Shown here: positions 42,811 through 51,146 of the stretch, in pieces
How positions within the stretch are numbered: the stretch's first letter is position 1
How the letters are laid out: each line of letters begins with the position of its first letter
Source of the DNA: Chloroflexota bacterium
GTDB lineage: Bacteria > Chloroflexota > FW602-bin22 > JACPRP01
Direction of reading: 5' to 3'
Assembly: GCA_016210495.1 (NCBI GenBank)
Contig: JACQUC010000252.1
Coordinates: 1-64,000, forward strand
DNA: 64,000 nucleotides
Notes under the pieces: generated by a model
What the model saw: the letters and a program-made list of their open reading frames with translations, nothing else
What the model was told of the DNA's origin: nothing
Databases searched by the model: none
Made by a program: the position numbers and the translations under genes

Positions 42811-44056
42811 GGAACTTACCCTCCCTGGGGAAAGGGCCGACGACGGCAAGCTTCAACTGGCTCTCCACGAAGACATCGCTAGCCACACGCCTCAGATCGT
42901 CGTCGCGGATCGCGTCGATGATTTCCACCACTTCTTCCGGACTCATGATGCGGTTGAGCAGAAGCTCCTGTCCACCCATCCACGACGCCACGGCCCGGGT
43001 ATCCTCCAGGCGCAGCAGCAGGCGACCCTTCCAGAACTCCTTGGCTTTGGTTAATTCATCGCGAGGCACGCCGGACTTGAGCCTTGCGATCTCACCCAGC
43101 GTGGCCTGAATGGCCGGCTCGATACGCTTGGGATCGACGCCCGCGTAGACGATGGCGGCGCCGGCATCACGATAGTGATTCACGTAGGAATGGACGTCGT
43201 AGGCCAGCCCACGCTTCTCACGGATCTCAAGGAAGAGCCGCGAGCTCATGCCCTCGCCAAGGACGACGTTGAGCAGGTCAAGGGCAAAACGGTCTGGATG
43301 CACGTAGGAAAGGCCAGGGAAGCCCATACATACGTGCGCCTGCTCGGTCTTCCTAGTTTGCAGGAGCACGCGCGACTCGGAATTGGCCGAGACGGTCTCC
43401 TCGGCCACCGGAAGAGCGTTAGGCGACCAGCCACCGAGATGTGATTCGATCTGCTCCACGATTTCTCGATGGCCGATGGGGCCACTTACCGTCACGACGG
43501 CGCTGCCCGGCAGGTAGCGCTCGCGCCAGTAATTCGCCATCTGCTCGCGCGTAATGTGTCCGACGGACTCCTTGGTACCGGCCACATCGCGCCCGAGGGG
43601 CTGGTCCCCCCAAAGAGCTTCGTCGAAAAGGATATGAACCCAGTCCTGGGGAGTGTCCGCGAGCATATTCAACTCCTCGACAATGACCTTGCGTTCCTTT
43701 TCGATTTCGGCAGGCTCGAACTTCGAGTGGAGGACGATGTCGGCAAGGACGTCCAGAGCCACGAGCCAGTGAGGACGAGCCACTTTTGCCCAGTATACGG
43801 TGGCTTCCTTGCCAGTCTCGGCGTTTAGCACGCCACCGATGCCTTCGACCGCCTCGGAGATATCTTTGGCAGTTGGGCGTTTTTGAGTTCCCTTGAAGAG
43901 CATATGCTCGACGAAGTGAGAGATGCCGCCGATTTCCTTGTGCTCGTATCGCGAGCCAGCGCTGAGAAATATCTGCATGCTGACCGAGAGGGCGTAGGGC
44001 ATTTCGGAGGTGACAACTCTCAAGCCGTTATCTAGAACCGTCTTTTCGTACTGCAT
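42791..44056 (-). CDS. M16-family zinc metallopeptidase (processing-protease type)
   Basis: 421 residues. The inverted zinc motif HFVEHMLFKGT (HxxEH, near residue 50) and the downstream Glu in AETGKEATVYWAK are intact. The second half has the substrate-binding GMSSRLFLEIREKRGLAYDVHSY. Such single-gene members may act as dimers and degrade or process peptides; the substrate is unknown. I start at ATG 44056 with AGGGTGG upstream. It converges on mutM with a 20-base overlap. Confidence 0.9.
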   Translation of the reverse strand: MQYEKTVLDNGLRVVTSEMPYALSVSMQIFLSAGSRYEHKEIGGISHFVEHMLFKGTQKRPTAKDISEAVEGIGGVLNAETGKEATVYWAKVARPHWLVALDVLADIVLHSKFEPAEIEKERKVIVEELNMLADTPQDWVHILFDEALWGDQPLGRDVAGTKESVGHITREQMANYWRERYLPGSAVVTVSGPIGHREIVEQIESHLGGWSPNALPVAEETVSANSESRVLLQTRKTEQAHVCMGFPGLSYVHPDRFALDLLNVVLGEGMSSRLFLEIREKRGLAYDVHSYVNHYRDAGAAIVYAGVDPKRIEPAIQATLGEIARLKSGVPRDELTKAKEFWKGRLLLRLEDTRAVASWMGGQELLLNRIMSPEEVVEIIDAIRDDDLRRVASDVFVESQLKLAVVGPFPREGKFLKLLPA

Positions 44057-44141
44057 ACCCACCCTACATTCTTATCGTATATCAAATGATACCACGGAAG
44101 GCGGGCAGAAGTCCATTTGGCCGCCAACGAAATGCAGACTC

Positions 44142-44170
44142 TTGATTTTTGCACTTTCTTCGTATATACT
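44142..44170 (+). promoter_or_regulatory. Promoter of the CxxC protein gene
   Basis: TTGATT (44142-44147) and TATACT (44165-44170) with a 17-base spacer. The leader of about 130 bases before GTG 44309 contains small hairpins such as CCCTCCAGCGCTGAAGGG but nothing recognised. Confidence 0.55.
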
Positions 44171-44308
44171 GCTGCCGGTGGTACACGTTTAGGGTAGTAC
44201 GGTCAGCAGCGAGCAAGCCCTCCAGCGCTGAAGGGCACCACGGCGATCCCACGCACGGCGCTAGCCCCGACTAAACTGGACCAACTATCTCAAAAGGAGG
44301 TCGAGAAG

Positions 44309-44605
44309 GTGGAGTTCAAGGACAAGACCCTGACTTGCCGAGAGTGCGGTGTTGCCTTCGTGTTCACTGCAGGCGAGCAAGGGTTCTACCGAGAGAAGGG
44401 ACTCGTGAACGAGCCGCAGCGTTGTCCTGCTTGCCGTGCAGCCAGGCGTCGCGAGCGCTCAGGAGCTATGCCGCGAGAGATGCACTCGGTGGTGTGCGCC
44501 GATTGCGGTGTGGCTACAACAGTTCCCTTCGTGCCCAGGAACGATCGGCCGGTCTACTGCAGTACCTGCTACGATAAAGTGCGCCTTACCAGCAGGGCCA
44601 ACTGA
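44309..44605 (+). CDS. Zinc-ribbon protein of the CxxC-x17-CxxC type
   Basis: 98 residues with three CxxC pairs: LTCRECGVAF, RCPACRAARR and VVCADCGVATTVPFVP followed by VYCSTCYD. The last two pairs match the CxxC-x17-CxxC domain of small bacterial proteins of unknown function. It is basic at its centre (RRRERSG), which would suit nucleic-acid contact. The GTG start at 44309 follows GGAGG at 44297. A terminator follows downstream. Confidence 0.8.
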   Translation: MEFKDKTLTCRECGVAFVFTAGEQGFYREKGLVNEPQRCPACRAARRRERSGAMPREMHSVVCADCGVATTVPFVPRNDRPVYCSTCYDKVRLTSRAN

Positions 44606-44676
44606 AGACCTGCCCAGTAGACCTGGGAAATCCGCTTCGGGGTCAGCGGCATGCGCTGAAACCGCAAACCTTCGGT

Positions 44677-44705
44677 GCCGGGAGGAATCCCGGCCCTCTT
44701 TGTTG
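44677..44705 (+). terminator. Rho-independent terminator after the CxxC gene
   Basis: GCCGGGA (44677-44683), GGAA and TCCCGGC (44688-44694) form a stem followed by CCTCTTTGTTG. It closes the CxxC gene transcript just before the HAD gene. Confidence 0.65.
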
Positions 44706-44710
44706 TGTAG

Positions 44711-45415
44711 GTGAGTTTCTTGGAGAAATCAAATCGCTACGACGTGATCTTTTTTGACGCGGGCGCAACATTGTTCGATATTTATCCGAACCGACAGACC
44801 CGGTTCTGCAACGCGGCGCGGAAGTTCGGGCTGCAAGTGAGCGAGGAAGCAGCCATAGCGGCGTACCGGCGGATGGACGAGTGGATCACGCGGTTGGGTG
44901 ACATCGCCGTGAGAAATAGGGAAGATGAGGACCTTCTCTGGCTCGAGTTCTATGGCCGGATTCTCGAGAACCTTGGCGTGAAGGAAGAGGACGGACATCT
45001 TGTGGGCGCGATAGCGCAGGAGTGTATGTACACGCGCTGGTGCTACCTCTTTCCTGAGACACTGGAGGTACTGGAGGAACTCGCGCAGAGCCACCGGCTT
45101 GCCGTGATCTCCAACGCGTACCCGTCGATGGTCGAGGCGCTGGACGGCCTTGGAGTGAGGAGGTTCTTTGAGCGCTTTTTCATCTCCGCCTACGTCGGAG
45201 CGAGCAAGCCGGACGCGATAATCTTTTTGCACGCGCTTAGCGAAATGGGCGTGTCGGCAGGGGTGGCGGCATTCGTGGACGATTTGGAGCCGAACGTTCA
45301 GGGTGGCGCAAACGTGGGCATAGGGAGCTTCCTGCTGGATCGCGCCGGCAAGCATCCCCAGTCGAACTTGCCCCGGATCGAGAGCCTTAAGGAACTGGTC
45401 AAGGCGGTTCGGTAA
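44711..45415 (+). CDS. HAD-superfamily hydrolase
   Basis: 234 residues with a cap of helices. Motif I is FFDAGATLFD, where the usual second Asp is Ala-Gly, a known variant; motif II is VISNAYP (Ser/Thr), motif III the Lys in GASKPDA, motif IV FVDDLEPNVQGGANVGI. It resembles epoxide-hydrolase or phosphatase-like members, substrate unknown. The GTG start has a weak ribosome site. A GGCCGGCCGGGGCTTTTTGG stretch after the stop may terminate transcription. Confidence 0.8.
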   Translation: MSFLEKSNRYDVIFFDAGATLFDIYPNRQTRFCNAARKFGLQVSEEAAIAAYRRMDEWITRLGDIAVRNREDEDLLWLEFYGRILENLGVKEEDGHLVGAIAQECMYTRWCYLFPETLEVLEELAQSHRLAVISNAYPSMVEALDGLGVRRFFERFFISAYVGASKPDAIIFLHALSEMGVSAGVAAFVDDLEPNVQGGANVGIGSFLLDRAGKHPQSNLPRIESLKELVKAVR

Positions 45416-45557
45416 TGCCAGAGGCCGGCCGGGGCTTTTTGGCACACATCTTGCACCACCTTTCTAGGTTTATGTAACGTACTCGCGGCAGGATGTGAGG
45501 TGAATGGCCTAACGCACTGACCGTGCGAGAGGTGGGTCACGTTTCAGGAGGTGCAGA

Positions 45558-45701
45558 ATGGAAGCATATTGTGTGAAGTGCCGAACGAAGCGGCAGATAA
45601 AGGATCCGCAGAAGATCACGATGAAGACCGGACGGCCGGCGATGACGGGCGTTTGCCCCGTTTGCGGCACAAAGATGTTCCGAATCGGGGAAGGCCGCTA
45701 G
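45558..45701 (+). CDS. Very small DUF5679-type zinc protein
   Basis: 47 residues, too short for many gene callers. EAYCVKCRTKRQIKDPQKIT and TGVCPVCGTKMFRIG hold two CxxC pairs of a zinc ribbon, matching DUF5679, seen in Chloroflexota, Actinobacteria and others. AGGAGG precedes ATG 45558 by six bases. The role is unknown. About 140 bases later begins the small RNA candidate. Confidence 0.85.
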   Translation: MEAYCVKCRTKRQIKDPQKITMKTGRPAMTGVCPVCGTKMFRIGEGR

Positions 45702-45784
45702 CGGGGGGTTCGCGCCCGCGCAAAGCGGTGATCCGGTAAGCGGTCGAAAATAGTTTACTTTTGCCTCATCCACCGTTTACCTCA

Positions 45785-45813
45785 TTGACATAGGCATTAG
45801 CCTCTGTTATAAT
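45785..45813 (+). promoter_or_regulatory. Perfect consensus promoter of the small RNA
   Basis: TTGACA (45785-45790) and TATAAT (45808-45813) are both exact consensus hexamers with a 17-base spacer. Transcription should start near 45820. Confidence 0.8.
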
Positions 45814-45819
45814 GCCGGA

Positions 45820-45937
45820 AAATAAAGACGGGGTGCAAGGCTGGGCGTCAGTAGACGCCGAACGGGACAACCGCGACGAGCGGAGTGGTGAGGTAAAATC
45901 GAGTGCGATTGTGTAGCACCCCGGTCTTTATTTTTTT
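45820..45937 (+). ncRNA. Candidate structured small RNA with three hairpins
   Basis: AATAAAGAC-GGGGTGC (45821-45836) pairs with GCACCCC-G-GTCTTTATT (45916-45932), a 16-pair closing stem followed directly by TTTTTG. Inside lie three hairpins: GGCGTC/GACGCC (45844-45849, 45854-45859), CCGC/GCGG (45871-45874, 45880-45883) and AATCG/CGATT (45897-45901, 45906-45910). The promoter is perfect consensus, and no open reading frame of note is present. I recognise no known RNA family: it is not SRP, tmRNA or RNase P, and is shorter than 6S RNA. The closing stem doubles as terminator. Confidence 0.72.
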
Positions 45938-46029
45938 GTTCTCCATGCTGGTATGGTCGCCGCTTTTGACATGACATCACGCCCCCTGCCCATGTCCAGA
46001 AAATGCGTCAGCATTTGGGCGCCTCAATA

Positions 46030-46057
46030 TTGATTTATGGTCGGGTCCAGGTATACT
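46030..46057 (+). promoter_or_regulatory. Promoter of the paired membrane-protein genes
   Basis: TTGATT (46030-46035) and TATACT (46052-46057), 16 bases apart. The ATG at 46145 lies about 80 bases beyond. Confidence 0.5.
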
Positions 46058-46144
46058 ATAGTAGTAGAGCTTAGAGCGAGGTCTGAGAGGCTTGCTCCCC
46101 GATTCATCTGGTTTGGCTCTCGGGACGGATAGAGGCACTGGGGA

Positions 46145-46600
46145 ATGAGGAAGAAGTACGAGCGCGAGATACTCGAGTTGCTGGAGAAGATGGATAGTTT
46201 TGTGCCCGAAGAAAGCCGCTTCGAGCGGGCCGGGCGGAGGCTGAGCCAACTTAGGCAGCATCTACTACGTGGCGTATCTGCAGCCATCGGGCAATTGCGA
46301 ATTTCGCCGACGACATTACTGGTGGCAAGCCTTATGCTGGCCATCTTGGGCTACGGCCTCCACGGCCTTGTAGCATGGGTTGCTAGTTACATAAGCGCAG
46401 CGAGCCTGGCACTGTTTCTCGCGGCGTTCGCGGTACACATTGCCAACAGGAGAAAGCGCCAGACACAGCACCGCTGGCGGGGTAGGGTCATCGAATTGCG
46501 CGAATATCGCCGAGGACATTGGCCCAATCTCAGATACTACTGGCAACGGGCCCGCACAAGAATACGCCGGTGGCTCAACAGGAGGTCGTGGATGATATGA
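46145..46600 (+). CDS. Small membrane protein with basic ends
   Basis: 151 residues. An N-terminal coiled-coil-like helix KKYEREILELLEKMDSFVPE, then two membrane helices (about 58-78 and 84-102) and a very basic C-terminal tail (RRGHWPNLRYYWQRARTRIRRWLNRR). No family recognised. It overlaps the following gene in ATGA, so the two products are probably made together. The C-terminal tail likely lies in the cytoplasm and could bind nucleic acid or lipid head groups. Confidence 0.65.
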   Translation: MRKKYEREILELLEKMDSFVPEESRFERAGRRLSQLRQHLLRGVSAAIGQLRISPTTLLVASLMLAILGYGLHGLVAWVASYISAASLALFLAAFAVHIANRRKRQTQHRWRGRVIELREYRRGHWPNLRYYWQRARTRIRRWLNRRSWMI

Positions 46601-46995
46601 AAGGCCTAATCCGGATGGCAGTCATCTTCGCCGTTTCTCTGGCCGTGGCAAAGTTCGTAGCCGCGTTCCTGAATTCGCGCGCGGGGAAGAAACTTGCACG
46701 GAGCACAGGTGCCGAAGCGCTGCTCACCATCGAGGGGATGGACCTGGCGAAGAAGTACTCGCGGGAGGCGGCGAGCCTTATCCTAGGCACATGGATAGGC
46801 CGAAAGGAGAAACGGAAGGAAGCCCGACCTGACGCTCGGGTCGAGGCCGTGGTTTGGCCGGACAGGTTGGAGGATGCCGCGGAGATGCTGTCGGCGACCG
46901 GCAACCTGGCGAGAATCGTGGCCGAGTTCTGGCACGATCGATTGGAGCTGGAGAACCTGCCCGGATCGAGGCTTTCTGGTGGACACCCAAGCTAA
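46597..46995 (+). CDS. Hypothetical protein with one N-terminal membrane helix
   Basis: 132 residues. MKGLIRMAVIFAVSLAVAKF is a membrane or signal helix; the rest is soluble and helical with no family match. The ATG overlaps the stop of the preceding gene (ATGA) behind AACAGGAGG, so it is translationally coupled. It may work in a small envelope complex with that protein. The end of the frame contains WPDRLEDAAEMLSATGNLAR. Confidence 0.6.
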   Translation: MKGLIRMAVIFAVSLAVAKFVAAFLNSRAGKKLARSTGAEALLTIEGMDLAKKYSREAASLILGTWIGRKEKRKEARPDARVEAVVWPDRLEDAAEMLSATGNLARIVAEFWHDRLELENLPGSRLSGGHPS

Positions 46996-47017
46996 TCGGC
47001 GCGAGCACGACCCGCAC

Positions 47018-47050
47018 CCTAACCCTCTCCCAAAGGGAGAGGGGACAGGA
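47018..47050. repeat. Palindromic repeat, inverse copy of the 86-118 unit
   Basis: ACCCTAACCCTCTCCCAAAG and GGAGAGGGGACAGG match the reverse complement of the first repeat. It lies between the membrane-protein pair and the facing hisG gene and may terminate both. Nothing else is seen between 46996 and 47131. Confidence 0.6.
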
Positions 47051-47131
47051 CGCGTCTCCTCATCCAGGTCCCCCTGACCATCGAACAGTGTTCTTCGCTC
47101 AATGCGCAGAGAGGGCGCGGAGACCGCGCCC

Positions 47132-48010
47132 CTACTTGACGATTTTGAGCATCGGTATTTCCAGGATGTCCTCGGCGCCCTTCTTTTTGAGCTCGGGAAT
47201 GAGAAGGTTGATTTCCGACTTGACCACGACGGTTTCCACGGCGTAGTAATCGGTGTTGAACAGCCTGGAGACAGTCGGGGCCTTCATTGCGGGCAGAATG
47301 GAGACCACGCCCTCGAGGTTCTCTTCGGACACGTTAAGCTTGATCAAGACCTTGCCCCGGGCCGCCAGCACGCCGCCGAGCAAGGTGGTTATCTCGTCGA
47401 TCTCGGCCCGTTTGGCGGGATCGTCATAGCTATCGACGTTGGCGATGAGTCGGGTGGTGGATTCGAGAACGACGCCGATGATCCTCATCCCGTGCTTGAG
47501 CAAAGTGGCGCCGGTTTCGGTGACGTCGACGATGGCGTCGGCTATCTCAGGCACCTTCGCCTCAGTTGCACCGTAAGAGAGGTGGATCCCCACGGGGATG
47601 CCCAGCTTGTCGAAATAGCATCTGGTGAGCACCGGGTACTCCGTGGAGACACGGCTGCCGGGCTTGATATCGCTTGGCACCGTGATGCCGCTCTCCTGCG
47701 TCACGGCGAGGACGATCTTGACATTGCCGCCAATGCCCTGCTTGCTGTAGGCCAGGTCCATTATGTCTACGACCTGGCTATCGTTTTCGATGATCCAGTC
47801 GAGGCCGGTGATGCCGAGATCGAAGTAGCCCTGCTCGACGTACTTGGATATCTCCTGGGGACGGAGAATCTTGACCTGCCCGATACGCGGATCGCTAATG
47901 GTGGCGTTGTACTCTCGGTCGCCAAGCCTCTTGATCCCAAGGTCCGCCTCTTCGAACAGGCGCAGTGTTTGCTGCTCGAGACTGCCCTTGGGTAAAACCA
48001 GGTTAAGCAT
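47132..48010 (-). CDS. hisG: ATP phosphoribosyltransferase, long form
   Basis: 292 residues. [21 protein letters not shown] at the N-terminus, [12 protein letters not shown], and [16 protein letters not shown] loops precede the PRPP motif [15 protein letters not shown]. The extra C-terminal HisG_C regulatory domain (about 215-292, [17 protein letters not shown]) makes this the HisZ-independent long form, inhibited by histidine. It catalyses the first step of histidine synthesis. It overlaps hisI by 8 bases. Confidence 0.95.
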   Translation of the reverse strand: MLNLVLPKGSLEQQTLRLFEEADLGIKRLGDREYNATISDPRIGQVKILRPQEISKYVEQGYFDLGITGLDWIIENDSQVVDIMDLAYSKQGIGGNVKIVLAVTQESGITVPSDIKPGSRVSTEYPVLTRCYFDKLGIPVGIHLSYGATEAKVPEIADAIVDVTETGATLLKHGMRIIGVVLESTTRLIANVDSYDDPAKRAEIDEITTLLGGVLAARGKVLIKLNVSEENLEGVVSILPAMKAPTVSRLFNTDYYAVETVVVKSEINLLIPELKKKGAEDILEIPMLKIVK

Positions 48011-48338
48011 CGACTATCTCCTCAAAGAAGCACGACGTGGCGCCTGTATGGCAGGTAGGGCCTTTGGGCTCGGCCTCGATCAGCAGAGAATCGTTATCAC
48101 AATCGATCCAGATGCGCCGCACGGCAAGGTGATTGCCGGATGTCTCGCCCTTGGTCCACAGGTTGCGCCGGCTGCGACTCCAGAACGTCACCAGCCCGGT
48201 TCGAAGGGTCTTGTCCCACGCCTCGGCATTCATAAATCCCAGCATCAAGACCATTCTGGTTTCGGAATCCTGAACTATGGCAGGCACAAGCCCATCCATT
48301 TTCTCGAAATCTGGTCGAGCATCCCTACTGCGCACCAT
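48003..48338 (-). CDS. hisI: Phosphoribosyl-AMP cyclohydrolase
   Basis: 111 residues, the usual size. [62 protein letters not shown] with the metal-binding aspartates and cysteines are all present. It opens the purine ring in the third step of histidine synthesis. No HisE domain is fused. I start at ATG 48338 behind GGAAAGG. hisG follows with an 8-base overlap; the rest of the histidine genes are not in the window. Confidence 0.95.
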   Translation of the reverse strand: MVRSRDARPDFEKMDGLVPAIVQDSETRMVLMLGFMNAEAWDKTLRTGLVTFWSRSRRNLWTKGETSGNHLAVRRIWIDCDNDSLLIEAEPKGPTCHTGATSCFFEEIVDA

Positions 48339-48527
48339 TATCGTGCCTTTCCAACGTTTTTCGTTACGGCCTATGATACCGTTTTCGACGCGCGTGTCAA
48401 GGCCAGAACGAGGTGGCCCTCCTTCTGTGGAGGGCCACGGAATTGTGTATGCCTGCGCAACTGTGCAGACCGAATGTTTGCAAAGCGCGGGCACGTTGCC
48501 AAACTTTATGGTAGCGGTCGCCGCGAG

Positions 48528-48755
48528 TTACATAACCGCGTCGACCCTCTTGACCTCAGGGACAAACCTTTTGAGTGCTTGTTCGACGCCCTGCCGAAGG
48601 GTCATCGCTGACATGGGACAACCGGCGCAGGCGCCCACGAGGCGCACCTTGACGACCCCCTCCTTGTCATCAACGTCCACCAGATCGATATCTCCACCGT
48701 CGGCCTGTAGCGCCGGCCGGATAGAATCCAGTGCACGCTCGACATTCTCTCGCAC
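48528..48755 (-). CDS. NifU C-terminal domain protein (Fe-S scaffold)
   Basis: 75 residues. RPALQADGGDIDLVDVDD and LVGACAGCPMSAMTLRQGVEQALK are the NifU/NfuA core with the CAGC (CxxC) cluster-binding site. Such single-domain proteins carry a [4Fe-4S] or [2Fe-2S] cluster to apoproteins such as the Fe-S enzymes nearby. A ribosome site AGGAGG lies in the leader near 48765. The gap to hisI is about 190 bases and shows no other gene. Confidence 0.93.
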   Translation of the reverse strand: MRENVERALDSIRPALQADGGDIDLVDVDDKEGVVKVRLVGACAGCPMSAMTLRQGVEQALKRFVPEVKRVDAVM

Positions 48756-48886
48756 GTATCTACACCTCCTTTCGAAGCAGCCATGGCGTGGCGCAAAATG
48801 TGGAGTCTTTCTGTACTCCCGGCGTGAGACCTGATCAATTATAGTTCAATGGTGGGGCTGCTGGCAAGGATTTTGTTCGAGGCAAA

Positions 48887-48915
48887 TTGACAGGGGTTGG
48901 CAGGCGAAGTAAAAT
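48887..48915 (+). promoter_or_regulatory. Promoter of the nitroreductase gene
   Basis: TTGACA (48887-48892) and TAAAAT (48910-48915) with a 17-base spacer; start codon 40 bases downstream. Confidence 0.6.
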
Positions 48916-48954
48916 GGCGACCACATATGGATTCTCGCCAGAGGAGGGAGACAA

Positions 48955-49662
48955 GTGACGGAAGGGTCTTCGGCCATCGAGGTATTGCTGGAGGTGATGC
49001 GGCAAAGAAAGAACACGCGCAGGTTCAAGCCTGATCCAGTTCCCGACGAGTACATTGAAACGATTATCGAGGCGGGCAGGCTGGCGCCATCGGGAGCGAA
49101 TTCGCAGCCGTGGGAGTTCATAGTCGTTAGAGACCCGGAGCGGAAGCGGCAGATGGCGGAGATCATGATCGAGGCCATCAAAAAGGGGACGCAGATCGAT
49201 CCAAAGTTCCCCCAGGGCACAGATGCCATGATGCGCCATAAGGTGGCCGATGCTCCCGTGCTCTTGGCGGTCTGCGCCGATACGAGGTTCACGGCTGCTT
49301 ACCCCGGGTATAGCTTTCCGGAATCCATTCTTTACGTGAGCATAGGTTGCACGATGGAACACATCCACCTGGCGGCGACCGCGTTGGGACTGGCGATATG
49401 CTGGGGAACGACGAATCAGTTCAGCCTCGGGCCCATTGGCGAGGTGCTGGGAGTGCAGCCCCCGCTGGTCGTCAAAGAGGTTTTCTCCATCGGTTTTCCG
49501 ATGGCAATGCCGCCGGCGAAGCATCGCAGGGACGTTCGCGAGGTGACGCATTACGAGCGTCTGGATGTTAGCAAGGTCCGGACGGACGAGGACATCGCGG
49601 AGATGCTGGCGAGCCGGCGGGTGGTGGACGTGTATTCGGGGAGGCTCGGCACGGGCGAGTGA
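48955..49662 (+). CDS. Nitroreductase-family flavoprotein
   Basis: 235 residues. RQRKNTRRFKPDPVPDEYIE and APSGANSQPWEFIVV at the N-terminus, and WGTTNQFSLGPIGEVLGVQP with FSIGFPMAMPPAKHRRDV near the end, are nitroreductase-fold hallmarks with FMN and phosphate contacts. Members reduce nitro groups, flavins or enones with NAD(P)H; the substrate here is unknown. GGAGGGAGACA precedes the GTG. It stands alone between the NifU-like gene and the accessory patch. Confidence 0.88.
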   Translation: MTEGSSAIEVLLEVMRQRKNTRRFKPDPVPDEYIETIIEAGRLAPSGANSQPWEFIVVRDPERKRQMAEIMIEAIKKGTQIDPKFPQGTDAMMRHKVADAPVLLAVCADTRFTAAYPGYSFPESILYVSIGCTMEHIHLAATALGLAICWGTTNQFSLGPIGEVLGVQPPLVVKEVFSIGFPMAMPPAKHRRDVREVTHYERLDVSKVRTDEDIAEMLASRRVVDVYSGRLGTGE

Positions 49663-49678
49663 CGTCGTTTGTGGGCCT

Positions 49679-49996
49679 TCAGGCGGCGTCCTGGGCCTTC
49701 TCAGGCACCTGAAGGCCCTTATCAAGATGCCACCACCAGTATTCCCGAGGAGCGCGGTCGATGAAGACGCCGGGGAAGCGGCGCACGAGATCCTCTCGCA
49801 TTGACATGACCTTGCGATCCGCCTCTTCAAGTCTTTCTGCCAAGGGGACGGGTAGCTTGCCCCCTGCCTTCAACGCGTCGTGCACCTCGTCGCGGTAGAG
49901 GAAAGTGTACATTACCTCTTCAGCTTCTTCTTCACCAGGCAGATAATCCACAAGCGCAACGTACCGTTCGACGCTAAGGTCCAAGTCTCTTGCCAC
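49679..49996 (-). CDS. Hypothetical protein linked to the 49974 gene
   Basis: 105 residues: LSVERYVALVDYLPGEEEAEEVMYTFLYRDEVHDALKAGGKLPVPLAERLEEADRKVMSMREDLVRRFPGVFIDRAPREYWWWHL, an acidic soluble protein with no recognised domain. Its start overlaps the preceding gene by 23 bases, so the two are co-translated. The arrangement resembles a two-gene toxin-antitoxin or partner pair, though nothing proves it. The second copy of the upstream gene at 51000 lacks this neighbour. Confidence 0.6.
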   Translation of the reverse strand: MARDLDLSVERYVALVDYLPGEEEAEEVMYTFLYRDEVHDALKAGGKLPVPLAERLEEADRKVMSMREDLVRRFPGVFIDRAPREYWWWHLDKGLQVPEKAQDAA

Positions 49997-50435
49997 ATTC
50001 GGTCACCTCAATGATAGCAGGATGTCGCGTAAGCCAACGGCCAAGATCTGCCATAGGTAGCGCTGTTCTGACTTTCCCTGCCCGTGTCACAACCACCAGT
50101 ATACCGTATCCTTGGGTCCAACGAGCAGCGAATGCGTACGAGATATTCCCCTGTGAGTCCAACTCAGTGAGGAGACGATCCCAGCTAGCCAGAGCTGTTG
50201 CCGTGGCCTCTTCTCGCTCGCTTGGAGACAGTCTCCTGCCGAACAAGTCCTCGAAATCTTTCCAGTGCTTACGTGCATGCTCTTTTAGGCTTGCTCGGCG
50301 CCATCTTGCCTGGCGGTGGCTTCTGACCTCATCCACGAACTCACCATCGGACATCCCGGCCAATTGCACAAGCCGCTGCTGTCTCAGCACATTGCCATCA
50401 TCGGCTCGCCCACCTCGTGGCGGCACGTTGCTCAA
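49974..50435 (-). CDS. Unknown-family protein, copy 1
   Basis: 153 residues: RLVQLAGMSDGEFVDEVRSH, RASLKEHARKHWKDFEDLFGRRLSPSEREEATATALASWDRLLTELDSQGNISYAFAARWTQGYGILVVVTRAGKVRTAL. It shares clear identity with the product at 51000 over about 100 residues, including RL.QL, HA.KH, LASW.R and ISY.F. No known family. The TTG start and its upstream GGAGG are also conserved between the copies. The small gene at 49679 overlaps its end. Confidence 0.65.
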   Translation of the reverse strand: MSNVPPRGGRADDGNVLRQQRLVQLAGMSDGEFVDEVRSHRQARWRRASLKEHARKHWKDFEDLFGRRLSPSEREEATATALASWDRLLTELDSQGNISYAFAARWTQGYGILVVVTRAGKVRTALPMADLGRWLTRHPAIIEVTECGKRLGP

Positions 50436-50563
50436 CGCCCTCTTCCTCCACTTCTTCCCCTCCTGCGCCCCAGTATGTCACGAAGACGGCTTGCGTGGCG
50501 CATGGTCTCCCAGCACTCGTCCAGCTTGTGCTTTGAGATGCGAATACGCCGAAGCGAAACGGG

Positions 50564-50592
50564 TTGAAAGACGCGGGCCAATTGGCTATAAT
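50564..50592 (+). promoter_or_regulatory. Promoter of tRNA-Arg
   Basis: TTGAAA (50564-50569) and TATAAT (50587-50592) with 17 bases between, 12 bases before the tRNA. Confidence 0.7.
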
Positions 50593-50603
50593 AGTAGCGG
50601 TAA

Positions 50604-50675
<72 letters not shown>

Positions 50676-50729
50676 CTTTTTTTACCCCGGTGATGGCATA
50701 GAGCAGCAGGGCAGGGGAAGGCAGGAGGG

Positions 50730-50919
50730 GTGAGTTCCAGGCCAACGATTCGCTTCAGCAGACACAGCCGCAACCGTATGCGTCGGGATGGCATCACAGA
50801 GGGCCAGGTTATCGCTGCCGTGGGGTAAGAGTTGGCTGCGGGTAGCTTACACCATCGAAGGGGGCACCACGGTAATCGTCACCGTCACGCGTCGGCGGCG
50901 CGGGCCAGAAAGGAGCTAG
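50730..50919 (+). pseudogene. Decayed DUF4258 gene of a DUF4258-DUF2283 module
   Basis: From GTG 50730, behind AGGAGG, the frame reads MSSRPTIRFSRHSRNRMRRD and GITEGQVIAAVG before a TAA at 50826. In another frame the typical C-terminal half KSWLRVAYTIEGGTTVIVTV and TRRRRG resumes and ends at TAG 50917-50919. About 15-20 residues that normally join the halves are missing, and the frame is shifted. The intact DUF2283 gene starts 2 bases later. The toxin-like partner is therefore dead. Confidence 0.75.
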
Positions 50920-50921
50920 GT

Positions 50922-51146
50922 ATGCGCATCACCTACGATGTGGAAGTGGACGTGTTGTACATCGAGTTAAGAAAGGTGAAAGCCGAGGACAGCCTGGATC
51001 TAGAGGAAGGCATTACCGCCGATCTGGACGCGGACGGGCACGTGATTGGCCTCGAGATGCTGGATGCCAGCGAGCGCCTGGGCGCCGATCCATTGGCGAG
51101 TCTTACAATAGAGCGTTTGCCACTGTCGCTTAGGGAGAGCGCTTGA
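50922..51146 (+). CDS. DUF2283 protein (antitoxin-like)
   Basis: 74 residues: MRITYDVEVDVLYIELRKVK, then DSLDLEEGITADLDADGHVIGLEMLDASERLG, the DUF2283 core with YD.E.DVLYI and DADG. Such proteins are encoded after DUF4258 proteins and are thought to be antitoxins. AAAGGAG precedes ATG 50922. Its 3' half overlaps the minus-strand gene at 51000. Confidence 0.8.
   Translation: MRITYDVEVDVLYIELRKVKAEDSLDLEEGITADLDADGHVIGLEMLDASERLGADPLASLTIERLPLSLRESA

Noticed and set aside
44671..44705. Riboswitch upstream of the HAD gene
   Set aside because: The stem is directly followed by a T-rich stretch and no aptamer-like fold was seen; a plain terminator explains it.
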